The notes: generated by a model from the letters alone, not told the origin. Positions 8,250 through 17,940 are shown, counted from the stretch's first letter. The stretch is 64,000 nucleotides of DNA from Bradyrhizobium sp. cir1 (GCF_014198245.1 NZ_JACIHE010000006.1:124001-188000); one strand, 5' to 3'. Numbers and translations are program-made.

Positions 8250-9946
8250 CCGCCGACACATTCACGCGCGCCGAGCGCACCGCGCCAGTGCCGCTGCGCC
8301 CGCTGCCATTGCTTCGGGTCGATGGCCTCTCGGTCTGCTACGGGCCGCACGAAGTCGTCACCAAGGTGGGCTTTGAACTCGGCCGCGGCGAGAGCCTCGC
8401 CCTCATCGGGGAGTCCGGCTCCGGCAAATCGACGATCGCCCGCGCGATGCTGCGGCTACTCCCCAGCGGTGGACGCGCCACCGGCCGCGTCGCGTTCGAC
8501 GGCCAGGAGGTGCTTGATATCTCCGAGCGCGGCTTCCGGCCGCTGCGGGGGCGCGCCATCGGATTCGTGCCGCAGGACCCCGCCAACTCGCTCAACCCGG
8601 TACGGACGATCGGCGCCCAGGCACAGGAGGCGGCCGCGCTGCTCGACGAGCCGGACAGGGCGATCCGCAAGCAGCTCATCCTGGAGACGTTTGCCGAGGT
8701 CGGGCTCGACAACCCTCAGCGTGTCTACGGCTCCTATCCGCACCAGCTCTCCGGCGGCATGCTCCAGCGGGTGCTGATTGGCCTTGCGATCCTTCCGCGG
8801 CCGGCACTGCTTGTGGCGGATGAGCCGACCTCCGCGCTCGACGTCACGATCCAGAAGCGCATCCTGGACCTGCTCACGCGGCTGCAGCACGATCTCAAGA
8901 TCAGCCTGCTGCTCATCACCCACGATCTGGCGATCGCCGCCGAACGGGCGAACGCACTGGTGGTGCTCAAAGACGGCGTCATTCAGGAAGCCGGCCGGAC
9001 CGCTTCCGTCTTCTCCTCGCCGGCGTCGGCCTACGCCAGGAAGCTGCGCGCCGACGTTCCGGCCCTCAATCCTGACCGCTACGCCGCGCTGCGCGACGTG
9101 GGCTTCCGAACTTTCAAGACCGGCGACACTGCGGCACCAAAGATCGAGGTCAGCGCCGTCACGAAGACCTTCACCGTCGACGGCAAGACGCTGACGGCCG
9201 CAAGCGATTTGTCGTTCACCGTTCCGGCCGGCACCACGCACGCGCTGGTCGGCGAGTCCGGCTCCGGCAAGACGACGGCGGTGCGGCTGCTGCTGGGTCT
9301 CGAGCAACCCGACACCGGCAGCATCTCGGTCGCGGGCGAGCAGATCACCGGTCGTTCGCCCGCGGCATTGCGCTCCGCGTGGCGTCACCTTCAACTGGTC
9401 TATCAGAACCCGTTTACCTCCCTCGACCCGACCTGGACGATCGAGCGGCTGGTGCGCGAGCCGCTCGATCGTTTCAAGGTTGGAACCAACAAGGAACGCG
9501 ACGAACGGGTTCTCGAGGCGTTGGCCGATGTCGGTCTCGGTCGGCATCTGCTCTCCCGAAAGCCGGGAGCCCTGTCAGGCGGCCAGCGCCAGCGCGTTGC
9601 CATCGCCCGCGCGCTGGTGCTCAAGCCCGAGGTGATCGTGCTCGACGAACCCACCTCCGCACTCGACGTCAGCGTCCAGGCCGGCATCGTCGAAGTCCTG
9701 CTCACGCTACAGGCCAATCTCGGCCTGACCTATGTGTTCGTCTCGCACGACCTGGCGCTGGTGCGCCAGCTCGCCCACACCGTCTCGGTGATGCACCGCG
9801 GACGCATCGTCGAGCATGGGACCGTCGCCGACATCTTCGACGATCCGCGGCAGCCCTATACAAAGTCGCTGCTGGAATCGATCCCGTCGGGCGGCGCCGG
9901 TGTTGCGCAGGCGACGCGCGCGCGTCCCCGCGTGACCGCAGGTTGA
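8228..9946 (+). CDS. Fused double ABC ATPase (DppD-DppF type)
   Basis: 572 residues with two complete nucleotide-binding domains. Domain 1: Walker A GESGSGKST (about 61-69), signature LSGGM, Walker B LLVADEPTSALD. Domain 2: Walker A GESGSGKTT (about 342-350), signature LSGGQ, Walker B VIVLDEPTSALD. Such fusions replace separate DppD and DppF subunits, as in GsiA and YejF. The ATG at 8228 is taken because it matches the usual domain start; an in-frame start at 8117 would lie deep in the permease gene. It energises the 4703-8249 importer from the cytoplasmic face. Confidence 0.92.
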   Translation: MAAQDRLTADTFTRAERTAPVPLRPLPLLRVDGLSVCYGPHEVVTKVGFELGRGESLALIGESGSGKSTIARAMLRLLPSGGRATGRVAFDGQEVLDISERGFRPLRGRAIGFVPQDPANSLNPVRTIGAQAQEAAALLDEPDRAIRKQLILETFAEVGLDNPQRVYGSYPHQLSGGMLQRVLIGLAILPRPALLVADEPTSALDVTIQKRILDLLTRLQHDLKISLLLITHDLAIAAERANALVVLKDGVIQEAGRTASVFSSPASAYARKLRADVPALNPDRYAALRDVGFRTFKTGDTAAPKIEVSAVTKTFTVDGKTLTAASDLSFTVPAGTTHALVGESGSGKTTAVRLLLGLEQPDTGSISVAGEQITGRSPAALRSAWRHLQLVYQNPFTSLDPTWTIERLVREPLDRFKVGTNKERDERVLEALADVGLGRHLLSRKPGALSGGQRQRVAIARALVLKPEVIVLDEPTSALDVSVQAGIVEVLLTLQANLGLTYVFVSHDLALVRQLAHTVSVMHRGRIVEHGTVADIFDDPRQPYTKSLLESIPSGGAGVAQATRARPRVTAG

Positions 9947-10222
9947 AATCCACGATCGGCCTCCATTCCGCGGAAATACGCTGCTCGTAACACAATACCG
10001 GCAATGACAACTTATCTTGCCGGTGCAGGCTCGACGGGCCGCAAGGAATTGTTCCGCCTGCAGGCAATCCGGAAAATGTGGTTCTCAGGAACTCTTCGCG
10101 CTCGCAGAGATCCTGCCAAACTTGATTCCGACGCGAGTATCCTGTGTGCGGCACGACATTGTCCGTGATATCTGCTGACGCAGCGCATGTTGTACATGCC
10201 TCGTCGCAAAAAGAGAGATACC

Positions 10223-10849
10223 GTGACAGTCCAGACATCGCAGCGCACGAACCGCGTCGCTGACCACCCAGCCGAGCGCATCTTCGTCGACCGCTGGTCC
10301 CCCCGGGGATTTTCCCAGGAGCAGATTTCGGAAGGCGAACTGCGGACGTTGTTCGAGGCGGCCCGATGGGCGCCCTCCGCCTACAACTCGCAGCCATGGC
10401 GTTTTCTCTACGCTCTCAGAGGCGAGACGGATTTTGACGCCTTTCTCGCTCCCCTGATCGACTTCAATCGGGGATGGGCTCAACATGCGGCTGCCTTGAT
10501 CTACCTTCTTTCCAGAAAGGAGTTCACGCCGCCCGGCAAGACCGAAGCGCAATTCTCGCGAACCCACTCCTTCGATGCAGGCGCCGCATGGGCCAATTTC
10601 GCCAACCAGGCCGCAATCGGCGGCTGGGCGGCTCACGGCATGAGCGGCTTCGACGTCGACAAGGCGCGCACGCTCCTCGGCGTCCCTCAGGGATTCGACG
10701 TCGAGATCGTGATCGCGCTCGGTCGCAAGGGCGATGGAGCGCATCTGGCACCCGCCCTGCTTCAGCGCGAGCAGCCGAGCCCGCGCGCATCCGTCGACGA
10801 GTTCGTCGCGCGTGGTCTGTTTCCAAAGCGGTTCGAGACCGCGCGATGA
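10223..10849 (+). CDS. Nitroreductase family protein
   Basis: 208 residues from the GTG at 10223, which has AAGAGAGA just upstream; ATGs at 10187 and 10196 are in frame but lack a ribosome site. Family features: DRWSPRGFSQEQISEGELRT at the N-terminus and the FMN-binding AARWAPSAYNSQPWRFLYA motif near residues 45-65. These proteins bind FMN and reduce nitro groups, quinones or other electron-poor substrates with NAD(P)H. It lies 276 bp after the ABC ATPase and overlaps the dioxygenase-like gene by 4 bp, so the two are translationally coupled. The physiological substrate is unknown; a role in thiol or sulfur chemistry is suggested only by its neighbour. Confidence 0.88.
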   Translation: MTVQTSQRTNRVADHPAERIFVDRWSPRGFSQEQISEGELRTLFEAARWAPSAYNSQPWRFLYALRGETDFDAFLAPLIDFNRGWAQHAAALIYLLSRKEFTPPGKTEAQFSRTHSFDAGAAWANFANQAAIGGWAAHGMSGFDVDKARTLLGVPQGFDVEIVIALGRKGDGAHLAPALLQREQPSPRASVDEFVARGLFPKRFETAR

Positions 10850-11421
10850 CCGGCCTGCCCAAACTCCGCACCTTCGTCGCCGAAGTCGCCCAGGTCGTCG
10901 AAGCGAAGCTGGATGAGCGCGCGACCCTCGCTCGGCTCGCGCCGAAGCTCAAGGAGCTGGTCACCGCGGACGACTGGCTGCCGGACGAATACGCGGCGGC
11001 CGATGGCAAGGCCTATCGGCAATACCTGCTCTACGCGGATCCGCTCGACCGTTTCTCCATCGTCAGCTTCGTCTGGGGGCCCGGACAGGGCACCCCGATC
11101 CACGACCATCGCGTCTGGGGACTGGTGGGCGTATTGCGGGGAGAAGAGCTCTCGGTGAGCTACGCGCGGCAACCCGACGGCTCGTTGCGGCCCGGCGCCA
11201 CCGAGCGCCTGGCGAAAGGCACCGTGGCCGCCGTCTCGCCGGATATCGGCGATATTCATGCGATCTCGAACGGCCTGGCGGACAAGTCGTCGATCAGCAT
11301 TCATGTCTATGGCGGCAACATCGGCAGGATCCACCGCTCCGTCTTCGATGCGACGACCGGAGCCGAGCACGAGTTCGTCTCGGGATATTCGAACGCGTTC
11401 GTGCCCAATCTCTGGATCTGA
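10846..11421 (+). CDS. Cysteine dioxygenase-like cupin (thiol dioxygenase)
   Basis: 191 residues, type I cysteine dioxygenase fold (PF05995). The iron-binding histidines are visible as H86 and H88 in TPIHDHRVWG and H138 in GDIHAISN. Bacterial members oxidise cysteine or 3-mercaptopropionate to the sulfinate with O2 and non-haem Fe(II). Which thiol is used here cannot be decided from the sequence. The start overlaps the nitroreductase stop as ATGA. Being last in an operon with a peptide-type ABC importer suggests that an imported thiol is oxidised as a step towards sulfur release. Confidence 0.88.
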   Translation: MTGLPKLRTFVAEVAQVVEAKLDERATLARLAPKLKELVTADDWLPDEYAAADGKAYRQYLLYADPLDRFSIVSFVWGPGQGTPIHDHRVWGLVGVLRGEELSVSYARQPDGSLRPGATERLAKGTVAAVSPDIGDIHAISNGLADKSSISIHVYGGNIGRIHRSVFDATTGAEHEFVSGYSNAFVPNLWI

Positions 11422-11445
11422 GGCCTGCCAGCATCGTCGGCAGAT

Positions 11446-11487
11446 CTGTTTCCGCCGCTCTGAAATGTGCCCGGAGCACGGAAACAG
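11446..11487. terminator. Stem-loop between convergent genes
   Basis: Arms CTGTTTCCG (11446-11454) and CGGAAACAG (11479-11487), with an inner GCTC/GAGC pair, lie between the convergent dioxygenase and DUF2891 stops. No long T-tract, so termination is plausible but not certain. Confidence 0.4.
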
Positions 11488-11496
11488 CTTGCGCTC

Positions 11497-12510
11497 CTAA
11501 TCGTCATCGTCCAGCGCCAGCACGGCGAAGCTCGCGAGCCAGTGCTCGCCCATATAATGCTCGGCGATATGAGGAAGGCCTGCGGCCAGATGCTCGCGCG
11601 CGGCTTCGTGAGCAATGGCGCGACGAGGGTCGGCTGCTGGCAACGCATTGCCGAGCGAACGCCAGCACCAGGCGCGGCTGAGGTTGAGGCCGTCGAGATG
11701 AGCGATCTTGCCGTCGCTGCGATCGCTGACCGAGGCAGGCCGGAAGAGCGTCGCCGGCTGCCGGTCGGACAATCGCGGCAGGAACTGACCGAACCAGGGC
11801 AAGAACTCGTTCGGCGGCAACAGGCGCCGCATGCACTCCGCCTCGATCAGTGCTGACGACTGAAAATCGTCACCGCTCGGCTCACCCCAGGCCGGGCAAT
11901 CGCGATCCTCGCCATACCAGCGCTGGCCGGTCTCGCGCAGCAGCTTCGTCAGATCGTCGTCCTTACTGATATCGGAATAGTCCGCGGCCATGCGCAGGCC
12001 GAACGCGGTGTTGAAATGCGTGCCGACGCGCACTGGATATGTCGCACGCGGCAGGAAGTCGCGAAAGCGTTGCGCGATGACCTCGGCCAGCGGTGCGAGA
12101 TTGCGGCTCCAGCGGTCTTCAGATTGCAACGCCAGCTCGGTTGCCAGCTTCAACAGCCAGGCCCAGCCATAGGGTCGCTTGAAGCCGCGCGCGGTCGGGC
12201 GAGCGAAGTAAGCACGCTCGGCGGCGACCTTGTCGGCAACGAACTGCGTGTCGAACAGCGCGCGGATGTCGGGAGCCGGCGCAAAATCAGGATAGCGGCG
12301 CAAGAGGCGCGCCAGCATCCAGTAGCTGTGGACGCAGGAGTGCCAGTCATAGCTGCCATAGAAGATCGGGTGCAGCTCGCTCGGCGTGCGGGCGTCCGAC
12401 GGTTCGGCCAGCGCGTGGTCCACATTGTTGGGATATTCGCGCCTGACATGGCCGAGCGCGATGCGGGCGAAATGCTGGGCGTGGTCGAGGGTGAGACGGG
12501 GCGTGGTCAC
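11497..12510 (-). CDS. DUF2891 family protein
   Basis: 337 residues, cytosolic, no signal peptide. It matches the DUF2891 family by its N-terminal HPIFYGSYDWHSCVHSYWML block, the GWAWLLKLA segment and the C-terminal HYMGEHWLASFAVLAL, which are aligned tryptophan/histidine-rich motifs in an all-helical (alpha/alpha barrel-like) protein. Function is uncharacterised. It overlaps the upstream transporter gene by 4 bp, so the two are one unit, and it may process or sense the transported compound. Confidence 0.88.
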   Translation of the reverse strand: MTTPRLTLDHAQHFARIALGHVRREYPNNVDHALAEPSDARTPSELHPIFYGSYDWHSCVHSYWMLARLLRRYPDFAPAPDIRALFDTQFVADKVAAERAYFARPTARGFKRPYGWAWLLKLATELALQSEDRWSRNLAPLAEVIAQRFRDFLPRATYPVRVGTHFNTAFGLRMAADYSDISKDDDLTKLLRETGQRWYGEDRDCPAWGEPSGDDFQSSALIEAECMRRLLPPNEFLPWFGQFLPRLSDRQPATLFRPASVSDRSDGKIAHLDGLNLSRAWCWRSLGNALPAADPRRAIAHEAAREHLAAGLPHIAEHYMGEHWLASFAVLALDDDD

Positions 12511-13430
12511 GGCTTGGCCTCTTCAGATTTGCGGCTGATCAATGTCTCGATCAGCCGCGGCAGAAGGTAGATCGGAAATTGCGTCGCGGCGAAGTATAGG
12601 GCCATGCGTGGCGAGGCGGCAGCTCCCAGCGCCGACCAGACCAGGCCGACATTGCGATTGCCGAGGATGAGACCGACGGTCAGGCGCTGGCCCAGATTCC
12701 CCGGCAGCAGCGCGGCACCCGCAGCTTGAAGGGCGATATTGCACGCAAAGGCGAGCCCGAGGAACAGCGTGGCGGCTTGCACATCCGCGGCAATCTGCGC
12801 GCGAATGCCGGCCATGGTGGCAACGGCAAAGACGAGGAGCGCCGTGACGACGATCCCGTCGACAACCTCGCCAAGGCCCGCCAGCATCGAAGCCGCATGC
12901 CGCCGGACCAGGAACGCCACGCCCTCGGCGCTGCCGATGAGCAGCGCCAGACGCAGTGCAAGCTCGATCGCGCTGATCTCCAGTCCCCCGAACCAGCCCG
13001 CCAAAAGCGGCACGGTGACCGGCGCCAGCACCATGGACAACACCGTCACCACGAGCGGCACCGCGCCGTCGAGCCCGAGCATGCGCGCCACCGCCGCGGT
13101 TCCGCTCGACGGCGGCGCCGAGACGGCGAGCACGACCGCAAGCGCGATCTCCGGGCTGAGGTTTAGGGCGCGGCCGGCAACACCGACCAGCAGCGGACAG
13201 GCAACCATGACGATTGCGGGAAGCAGCAGCGAGAGTGATGGCCGCCGTAGCGCGGCGATGACAGCCTGGCTATCGATCCGCAGCAGCGTTCCGAGCACGA
13301 TCAGGAAGATCGTAGTTGGCATCAAGGGGCGAGCGAGGTCCGCAAGAGCCGGACAGGCGAGCCCGAGCAGGACGCCGAGCGCCAGCAGTGTCGGTCCGCG
13401 CGGGATCAAGCGCAGGGGTAAGGGTCGCAT
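12507..13430 (-). CDS. Bile acid:sodium symporter (BASS)-like membrane protein
   Basis: 307 residues, about nine to ten hydrophobic segments, resembling the bile acid/arsenite/sodium symporter superfamily. The cross-over motifs are recognisable: VLAVSAPPSSGTAAVARMLG in the middle and LILGNRNVGLVWSALG late. The start at 13430 (MRPLPLRLIP) is preferred over 13481 because the latter adds a basic non-conserved leader. It is coupled by a 4-bp overlap to DUF2891 and divergent from a LysR gene, which is a likely regulator. Cargo is probably an organic anion. Confidence 0.75.
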   Translation of the reverse strand: MRPLPLRLIPRGPTLLALGVLLGLACPALADLARPLMPTTIFLIVLGTLLRIDSQAVIAALRRPSLSLLLPAIVMVACPLLVGVAGRALNLSPEIALAVVLAVSAPPSSGTAAVARMLGLDGAVPLVVTVLSMVLAPVTVPLLAGWFGGLEISAIELALRLALLIGSAEGVAFLVRRHAASMLAGLGEVVDGIVVTALLVFAVATMAGIRAQIAADVQAATLFLGLAFACNIALQAAGAALLPGNLGQRLTVGLILGNRNVGLVWSALGAAASPRMALYFAATQFPIYLLPRLIETLISRKSEEAKP

Positions 13431-13519
13431 ACGCCTCGTCCAATCATGTCCTCTCCGCCGAAAGACCACACCCCGCATCATTCTTGAAATCGATTATTGC
13501 CATATCTATCATCGCTCGG

Positions 13520-14434
13520 ATGAATTTGGCTTCTGTCGACCTCAACCTCCTGGTCGCCTTCGAGGCGCTCATGGAGGAACGCCACGTGACCCGCGCCGGA
13601 GAGCGCATCGGCCTGGCGCAACCTTCAATGAGCAGCGCGCTGACGCGGCTGCGCGCGCTGTTTGACGATCCGCTCTTCGTGCGTTCGGCCTCCGGCATGC
13701 AGCCGACGGCCAAGGCGCTGGCGCTGACCCAACCGATCAGCGACGCCCTGGCTCAGATCAGGGGTGTGCTCGCGCCCACATCAGCATTCAATCCGGCGAC
13801 AGCCAGCCGCCGCCTGTCGATCGCCGCGACCGATTACGGCGACCTCATCGTGGTGCCGCCACTGGTCGAGGCGCTGCGGCGGGAAGCTCCGGGGATCGAT
13901 CTCGTGGTGCGCCCCATCATCGATCCGGCCGCGAGTGTCGCGAGCCTCGAGCGCGGCGATGTCGACGTGTTGATCGGCGGCCACCTTCCAGCCTCCCAGC
14001 GCATCACCCGATGCGCGCTGTTCGCGGAGAAGTTCGTCTGCATTCGCGACGCCAAGCGCGCCAGGCGAAAGGCGCGGCTCACCCGGGATGAGTATGCGTG
14101 TCTTCCGCATGTGCTGTTCTCGTCCGCCGGCGGCGACGGGCTTCCTGGCGCTATCGACACGATGCTGAGCCGGCATGGACGCAAGCGCCGGACGGCGATC
14201 ACGCTTGCTCATGTCGTCGCGGTGCCGTTTGCCGTCGCCGGCACTGATCTGGTAGCGACCATGGCCGAGCGCATCGCGCGCCGCTTCGCGGCCGCCGCCG
14301 GCGTATCCGTCGTTCCGGTTCCTTACGATGTCGAGGCGTTCAATATCGACCTGCTGCATACCCGCCGCGCGATCGCGGATCCGGCACTGCGCTGGTTCAT
14401 CGAGTTAATCAGTCGTGCTTGCAAGGAAATTTGA
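13520..14434 (+). CDS. LysR family transcriptional regulator
   Basis: 304 residues. The N-terminal helix-turn-helix MNLASVDLNLLVAFEALMEE, then ERHVTRAGERIGLAQPSMSS is the NodD/SyrM-like type of LysR opening, and the C-terminal half is a periplasmic-binding-protein-like effector domain. The ATG at 13520 starts the canonical HTH; a longer frame upstream has no support. It is divergent (about 90 bp) from the BASS-DUF2891 unit and precedes the flavoprotein at 14591, so it could govern either. Confidence 0.9.
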   Translation: MNLASVDLNLLVAFEALMEERHVTRAGERIGLAQPSMSSALTRLRALFDDPLFVRSASGMQPTAKALALTQPISDALAQIRGVLAPTSAFNPATASRRLSIAATDYGDLIVVPPLVEALRREAPGIDLVVRPIIDPAASVASLERGDVDVLIGGHLPASQRITRCALFAEKFVCIRDAKRARRKARLTRDEYACLPHVLFSSAGGDGLPGAIDTMLSRHGRKRRTAITLAHVVAVPFAVAGTDLVATMAERIARRFAAAAGVSVVPVPYDVEAFNIDLLHTRRAIADPALRWFIELISRACKEI

Positions 14435-14590
14435 CAAGATCGTTCCAGCAAATGGCGCCTCAGAGGGGCGTCACCACCATCGATCCAATGAAGGATAGAA
14501 TATTTAACTTGTCTGACTATCAACGCATTTGAGCGGTAGAATTTCCCCGTCCTGCGACGTTGACCAAGCGACCAGAACGGGGGCGGCACG

Positions 14591-15949
14591 ATGGGTCCGG
14601 AGGGGCGGCACGCTATCGTCATCGGCGGAGGCGCCAGCGGCGTCCTTCTCGCCTTTCAGCTCCTGAAGGACGGTCCATCCCATTTTCGCGTCACGCTGAT
14701 CGAAAAGAGGCCCGAGATCGGACGCGGACTTGCCTATCATGCAGGCAATCCCGAACATCTCCTCAATGTGCGCGTGACGAATATGAGCGCGCTGCCAGAC
14801 GATCCCGACCATTTCTGGAACTGGCTGTGTGCGCAGCCCGGCGGGCCGCTGTGTCCGGATCCTTATTGTTTCGTTCCACGGCAGACCTACGGGGACTATC
14901 TCGCCGATCTGATCGCGCCGCTGAGATCGCGCGACGGGACACAAGGCCTGACCATCGTGCGCGGCGAATGCGTGTCGATCCGAGAAAATCCTTCCGACGT
15001 CGCGGTCACCCTTGCAGACGGAACATGCATCACCGGGAGCACGGCCATTCTCGCGACCGGCCATGACGCCGCAGCGCCGCTGCTGGCCGGTCATGCCGAA
15101 CCCTGGGCATCACCCGCCGACGCCGGCATCGACCCGAACGCCACCGTGCTCATCCTCGGCACCGGCCTCTCGATGGTGGATTATGTCCTGTCGTTGCTGC
15201 GCCACGGACATCAGGGGCGGATCGTCGCAATGTCGCGGCGCGGCCTGCTGCCGCGGGCGCACCAGCGCGTCGATCCGATGCGCTTTGCCGAGAGCGAGAT
15301 TCCGTTCGGCGCCGAGATAGGCACGCTGCTGCACTGGTTTCGCCGCCGCATCGAGATGCATGTCGCTGCGGGCGGCGACTGGCGCGCCACCATCGATGCG
15401 ATCAGGCCCTTCACCCAGCGGCTTTGGCAGGAGCTGCCGTTGAGCTCCAGGCGCCGTTTCCTGGAACACGCCCGCGCCTGGTGGGATGTCCATCGCCACC
15501 GCACTGCGCCGGAGGTCGAGGCGCACATTGCGGAGGCTCTCGCGGCAAAGCGGCTGACGGTCATCGCCGGCAAGCTCGCCACCGTCACGCCGAACGCTGG
15601 CGGTGCTCTCGTTCGCTATCGCCAGCGCGGCCAGACTGAGACGTCCGAGCTGCAGGTCGGAGCCATCATCGACTGCACCGGTATCGTCCGCGATCCTGGC
15701 GCCAGCACCAACCCGGCCGTGCGCAGCCTGCTCGACGAGGGCCTTGCCCGCATCGATCCGCTGCGGATCGGGATCGACGTCACGCGCGACTGCGCGATCG
15801 TCAATCGCGACGGGTCCCCATCGCGACGTCTCTACGCCGTCGGCCCGCTGACGCGGGCCGCATTCTGGGAAATCATCGCGGTTCCCGACATCAGGCAGCA
15901 ATGCGCGGAGCTCGCCGCCCGGCTCCGCGCGACCGTGACCGCTAGTTGA
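14591..15949 (+). CDS. FAD/NAD(P)-binding protein (HpnN-unrelated YdhS/NAD_binding_9 type)
   Basis: 452 residues. Two dinucleotide folds are visible: IVIGGGASGVLLAFQLL at residues 9-25 with an acidic ribose-binding end (VTLIEKRPEIGRGLAY), and a second VLILGTGLSMVDYVLSLL near 193. The first is followed by HLLNVRVTNMSALPDDPDHF, typical of the FAD-NAD(P)-binding family PF13454. The late motif DCTGIVRDP and a VGPLTRAAFWE end are also family-like. It is probably a cytosolic oxidoreductase of unknown substrate. It overlaps the convergent aldolase gene by 8 bp. Confidence 0.82.
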   Translation: MGPEGRHAIVIGGGASGVLLAFQLLKDGPSHFRVTLIEKRPEIGRGLAYHAGNPEHLLNVRVTNMSALPDDPDHFWNWLCAQPGGPLCPDPYCFVPRQTYGDYLADLIAPLRSRDGTQGLTIVRGECVSIRENPSDVAVTLADGTCITGSTAILATGHDAAAPLLAGHAEPWASPADAGIDPNATVLILGTGLSMVDYVLSLLRHGHQGRIVAMSRRGLLPRAHQRVDPMRFAESEIPFGAEIGTLLHWFRRRIEMHVAAGGDWRATIDAIRPFTQRLWQELPLSSRRRFLEHARAWWDVHRHRTAPEVEAHIAEALAAKRLTVIAGKLATVTPNAGGALVRYRQRGQTETSELQVGAIIDCTGIVRDPGASTNPAVRSLLDEGLARIDPLRIGIDVTRDCAIVNRDGSPSRRLYAVGPLTRAAFWEIIAVPDIRQQCAELAARLRATVTAS

Positions 15950-16724
15950 ACAGATCCGGCTCGGCCTCGGTGATCCAGTCCCACAGCGGCTGGAAGCTGA
16001 AATAGCCGCCCTTGTGCGTGCCGACCTGCCGTGAAGTCAGGCTGGCGATCTCGTGCGGGATCGGCTTTGGCGTGCCGGCGGCCTCGGCAAGCAACTGGGC
16101 GCGCGCGGCATTGTCCATCGCGATGTACCACCACGCGGCCGCCTCGATGGTCGGCCCCACCGTGAGCAGGCCATGGTTCTGCAAGATGGCGGCCTTCTTC
16201 GATCCCAGCGCCTGCGCGATCTTGCGGCCCTCTTCCGCTTCCAGCACGACGCCGGAGAAGGGATCGAACAGCACGTGATCCTCGTAGAACGCGCAGGAAT
16301 CCTGCGTCAGCGGATCGAGCAGGCGGCCGAGCGCCGACCAGGCCTTGCCGTAGGTCGAATGGGTGTGGGCCGCCGCGATCACTTCCGGATGCGCGGCGTG
16401 AATCGCCGAGTGAATCACGAAGCCGGCCTGGTTGATCGGCTTGTCGCCGATCAGGATGTTGCCGTCGTGATCGACAAGCTGAAGGTCAGAGACCTTGATC
16501 TGACTAAAATGCTTCGAGAGCGGGTTGATCCAGAACCGTTCGGGGAATTCCGGATCACGCACGGTGACGTGACCTGCGAGGCCCTGATCGAAGCCATAGC
16601 GCGAGAACAGGCGGAACGTTGCGGCAAGCCGCTGTTTGCGATGCAGCCGCTCCTCCTCGAACGTCGCCGCCGGCGCACGCTCGACCAGGGAATACTTTTT
16701 GGGCTTCTCGACGACCTTGTTCAT
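15942..16724 (-). CDS. Class II aldolase/adducin family protein
   Basis: 260 residues. Zinc-binding residues of the class II aldolase fold are visible: H120 and H122 in AAAHTHSTYG and H184 in LQNHGLLTVG; the N-terminal GLAGHVTVRDP is also conserved. Family members cleave or epimerise sugar phosphates or decarboxylate related compounds, but many, like this one, are unassigned. It follows the 2-hydroxyacid dehydrogenase gene after 15 bp on the same strand, so they likely act on one hydroxy-acid substrate. Confidence 0.88.
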   Translation of the reverse strand: MNKVVEKPKKYSLVERAPAATFEEERLHRKQRLAATFRLFSRYGFDQGLAGHVTVRDPEFPERFWINPLSKHFSQIKVSDLQLVDHDGNILIGDKPINQAGFVIHSAIHAAHPEVIAAAHTHSTYGKAWSALGRLLDPLTQDSCAFYEDHVLFDPFSGVVLEAEEGRKIAQALGSKKAAILQNHGLLTVGPTIEAAAWWYIAMDNAARAQLLAEAAGTPKPIPHEIASLTSRQVGTHKGGYFSFQPLWDWITEAEPDLFN

Positions 16725-16739
16725 TGTTGCGGCTCCTTC

Positions 16740-17732
16740 TTAGTATTCAAGATTCCTGTCGAAGACGTCGGCCAGTGCCACGCCATGCGCATAGGCGTCG
16801 AGGTTGACCAGCGTCTTGTCGGCCAGCCGCTTGGCATCCTCGCCACCCGTCCACGACACGTGCGGGGTCAGGACAACCTTGGGATGGCCATAGATCGGAT
16901 CGCCTTCCGGCGGCGGCTCGGGGTCGGTGACATCGAGCGTCGCGCCGGCAATCTGTCCCTCGTCGAGCGCCTGCAACACCGCGCTCTGATCGACGATCCG
17001 CCCGCGCGCGACATTGATCAGGTGCAGCGACGTCTTGGCCCGCGCAAGCACGTCGGCGTTGATCAGACGCGTCGTCTTCGTCGTCGCCGGCAAAGCAAGA
17101 ACAAGATGATCGGAGACCTCGACCAGCTGCTCGATGCTGTCGACAGGCTGGATGCCCGGAAGGATATATGGCCAGGCCGAGCGCCGCAAAACCCTGATGT
17201 TGACACCGAACGGCTTGACGCGTTCGACGACGGCGCGGCCGATGGCGCCGAAGCCGGCGATGCCGATCGTCTTGCCGCTGAGCGAGCCCAGCGGGGTGAT
17301 CTTCCATTCTGCACGGCTGCGCAGCCTGATATCGTGGATGCGCTTCTCGAAGCCAAGGATCGCCGCAAGGACATATTCCGCGATCGGATCGGCCGAGATG
17401 CCGCGACCGACCGTGACCACGGGACCGTCGAGCAACCACGCCGGAAAGAAATCGATGCCTGTCGAAGCGGTCTGAATCCAGCGGACGCCGAACGGCCAGC
17501 CGGCCGGCTTCTCCTTGGGCGCGCCGTGCCAGCCCGCCAGCGGCCGCGTCAGCAACACGTCGGCCTCGGGCGTGATCTCCCATGGCGCGCGATCGGCGGG
17601 ATGATCGATGATCAGCGGTCGCGACCAGTGGTCGACCAGGGCGGCACGAACCTCAGCGCCGAGCTGATTGACGATGATCGGCGATTGTACGCTGGCAGAT
17701 GCGCGCCGGCTTTCAATTCGAGGAGTGTTCAT
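16740..17732 (-). CDS. D-isomer-specific 2-hydroxyacid dehydrogenase
   Basis: 330 residues from the ATG at 17732, which gives the usual family length; longer in-frame starts at 17765 and 17831 exist but have no better ribosome site. The NAD-binding loop GFGAIG is at residues 160-165. Catalytic signatures follow in order: NVARGRIVDQ (Arg), VTDPEPPPEGDP (Glu) and LTPHVSW (His). Expected reaction: reversible NAD(P)H-dependent reduction of a 2-oxo acid to a D-2-hydroxy acid. It is the first gene of a two-gene unit with the class II aldolase. Confidence 0.9.
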   Translation of the reverse strand: MNTPRIESRRASASVQSPIIVNQLGAEVRAALVDHWSRPLIIDHPADRAPWEITPEADVLLTRPLAGWHGAPKEKPAGWPFGVRWIQTASTGIDFFPAWLLDGPVVTVGRGISADPIAEYVLAAILGFEKRIHDIRLRSRAEWKITPLGSLSGKTIGIAGFGAIGRAVVERVKPFGVNIRVLRRSAWPYILPGIQPVDSIEQLVEVSDHLVLALPATTKTTRLINADVLARAKTSLHLINVARGRIVDQSAVLQALDEGQIAGATLDVTDPEPPPEGDPIYGHPKVVLTPHVSWTGGEDAKRLADKTLVNLDAYAHGVALADVFDRNLEY

Positions 17733-17940
17733 GTCGCGACGCTCGAGATGATAACGAAGCGACATGCTAGGCGCTCGGGAAAGGATAGTCTTTTCAAAGA
17801 TCATCGGCATCGGGCAACAACAGGACGACACCTCCGATCGAGGCGTAAGAAATCGTCTCCGCTCGTTGCCCGTCGGTACGCTCGCAGGTTGACAACATCA
17901 CAAGCGATCCAATCTTGACTGCAGAACAAGGAGCTCACCC

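Noticed and set aside
16053..17918. 621-codon plus-strand frame opposite the aldolase and hydroxyacid dehydrogenase
   Set aside because: Antisense to two genes with intact catalytic motifs; no family resemblance.
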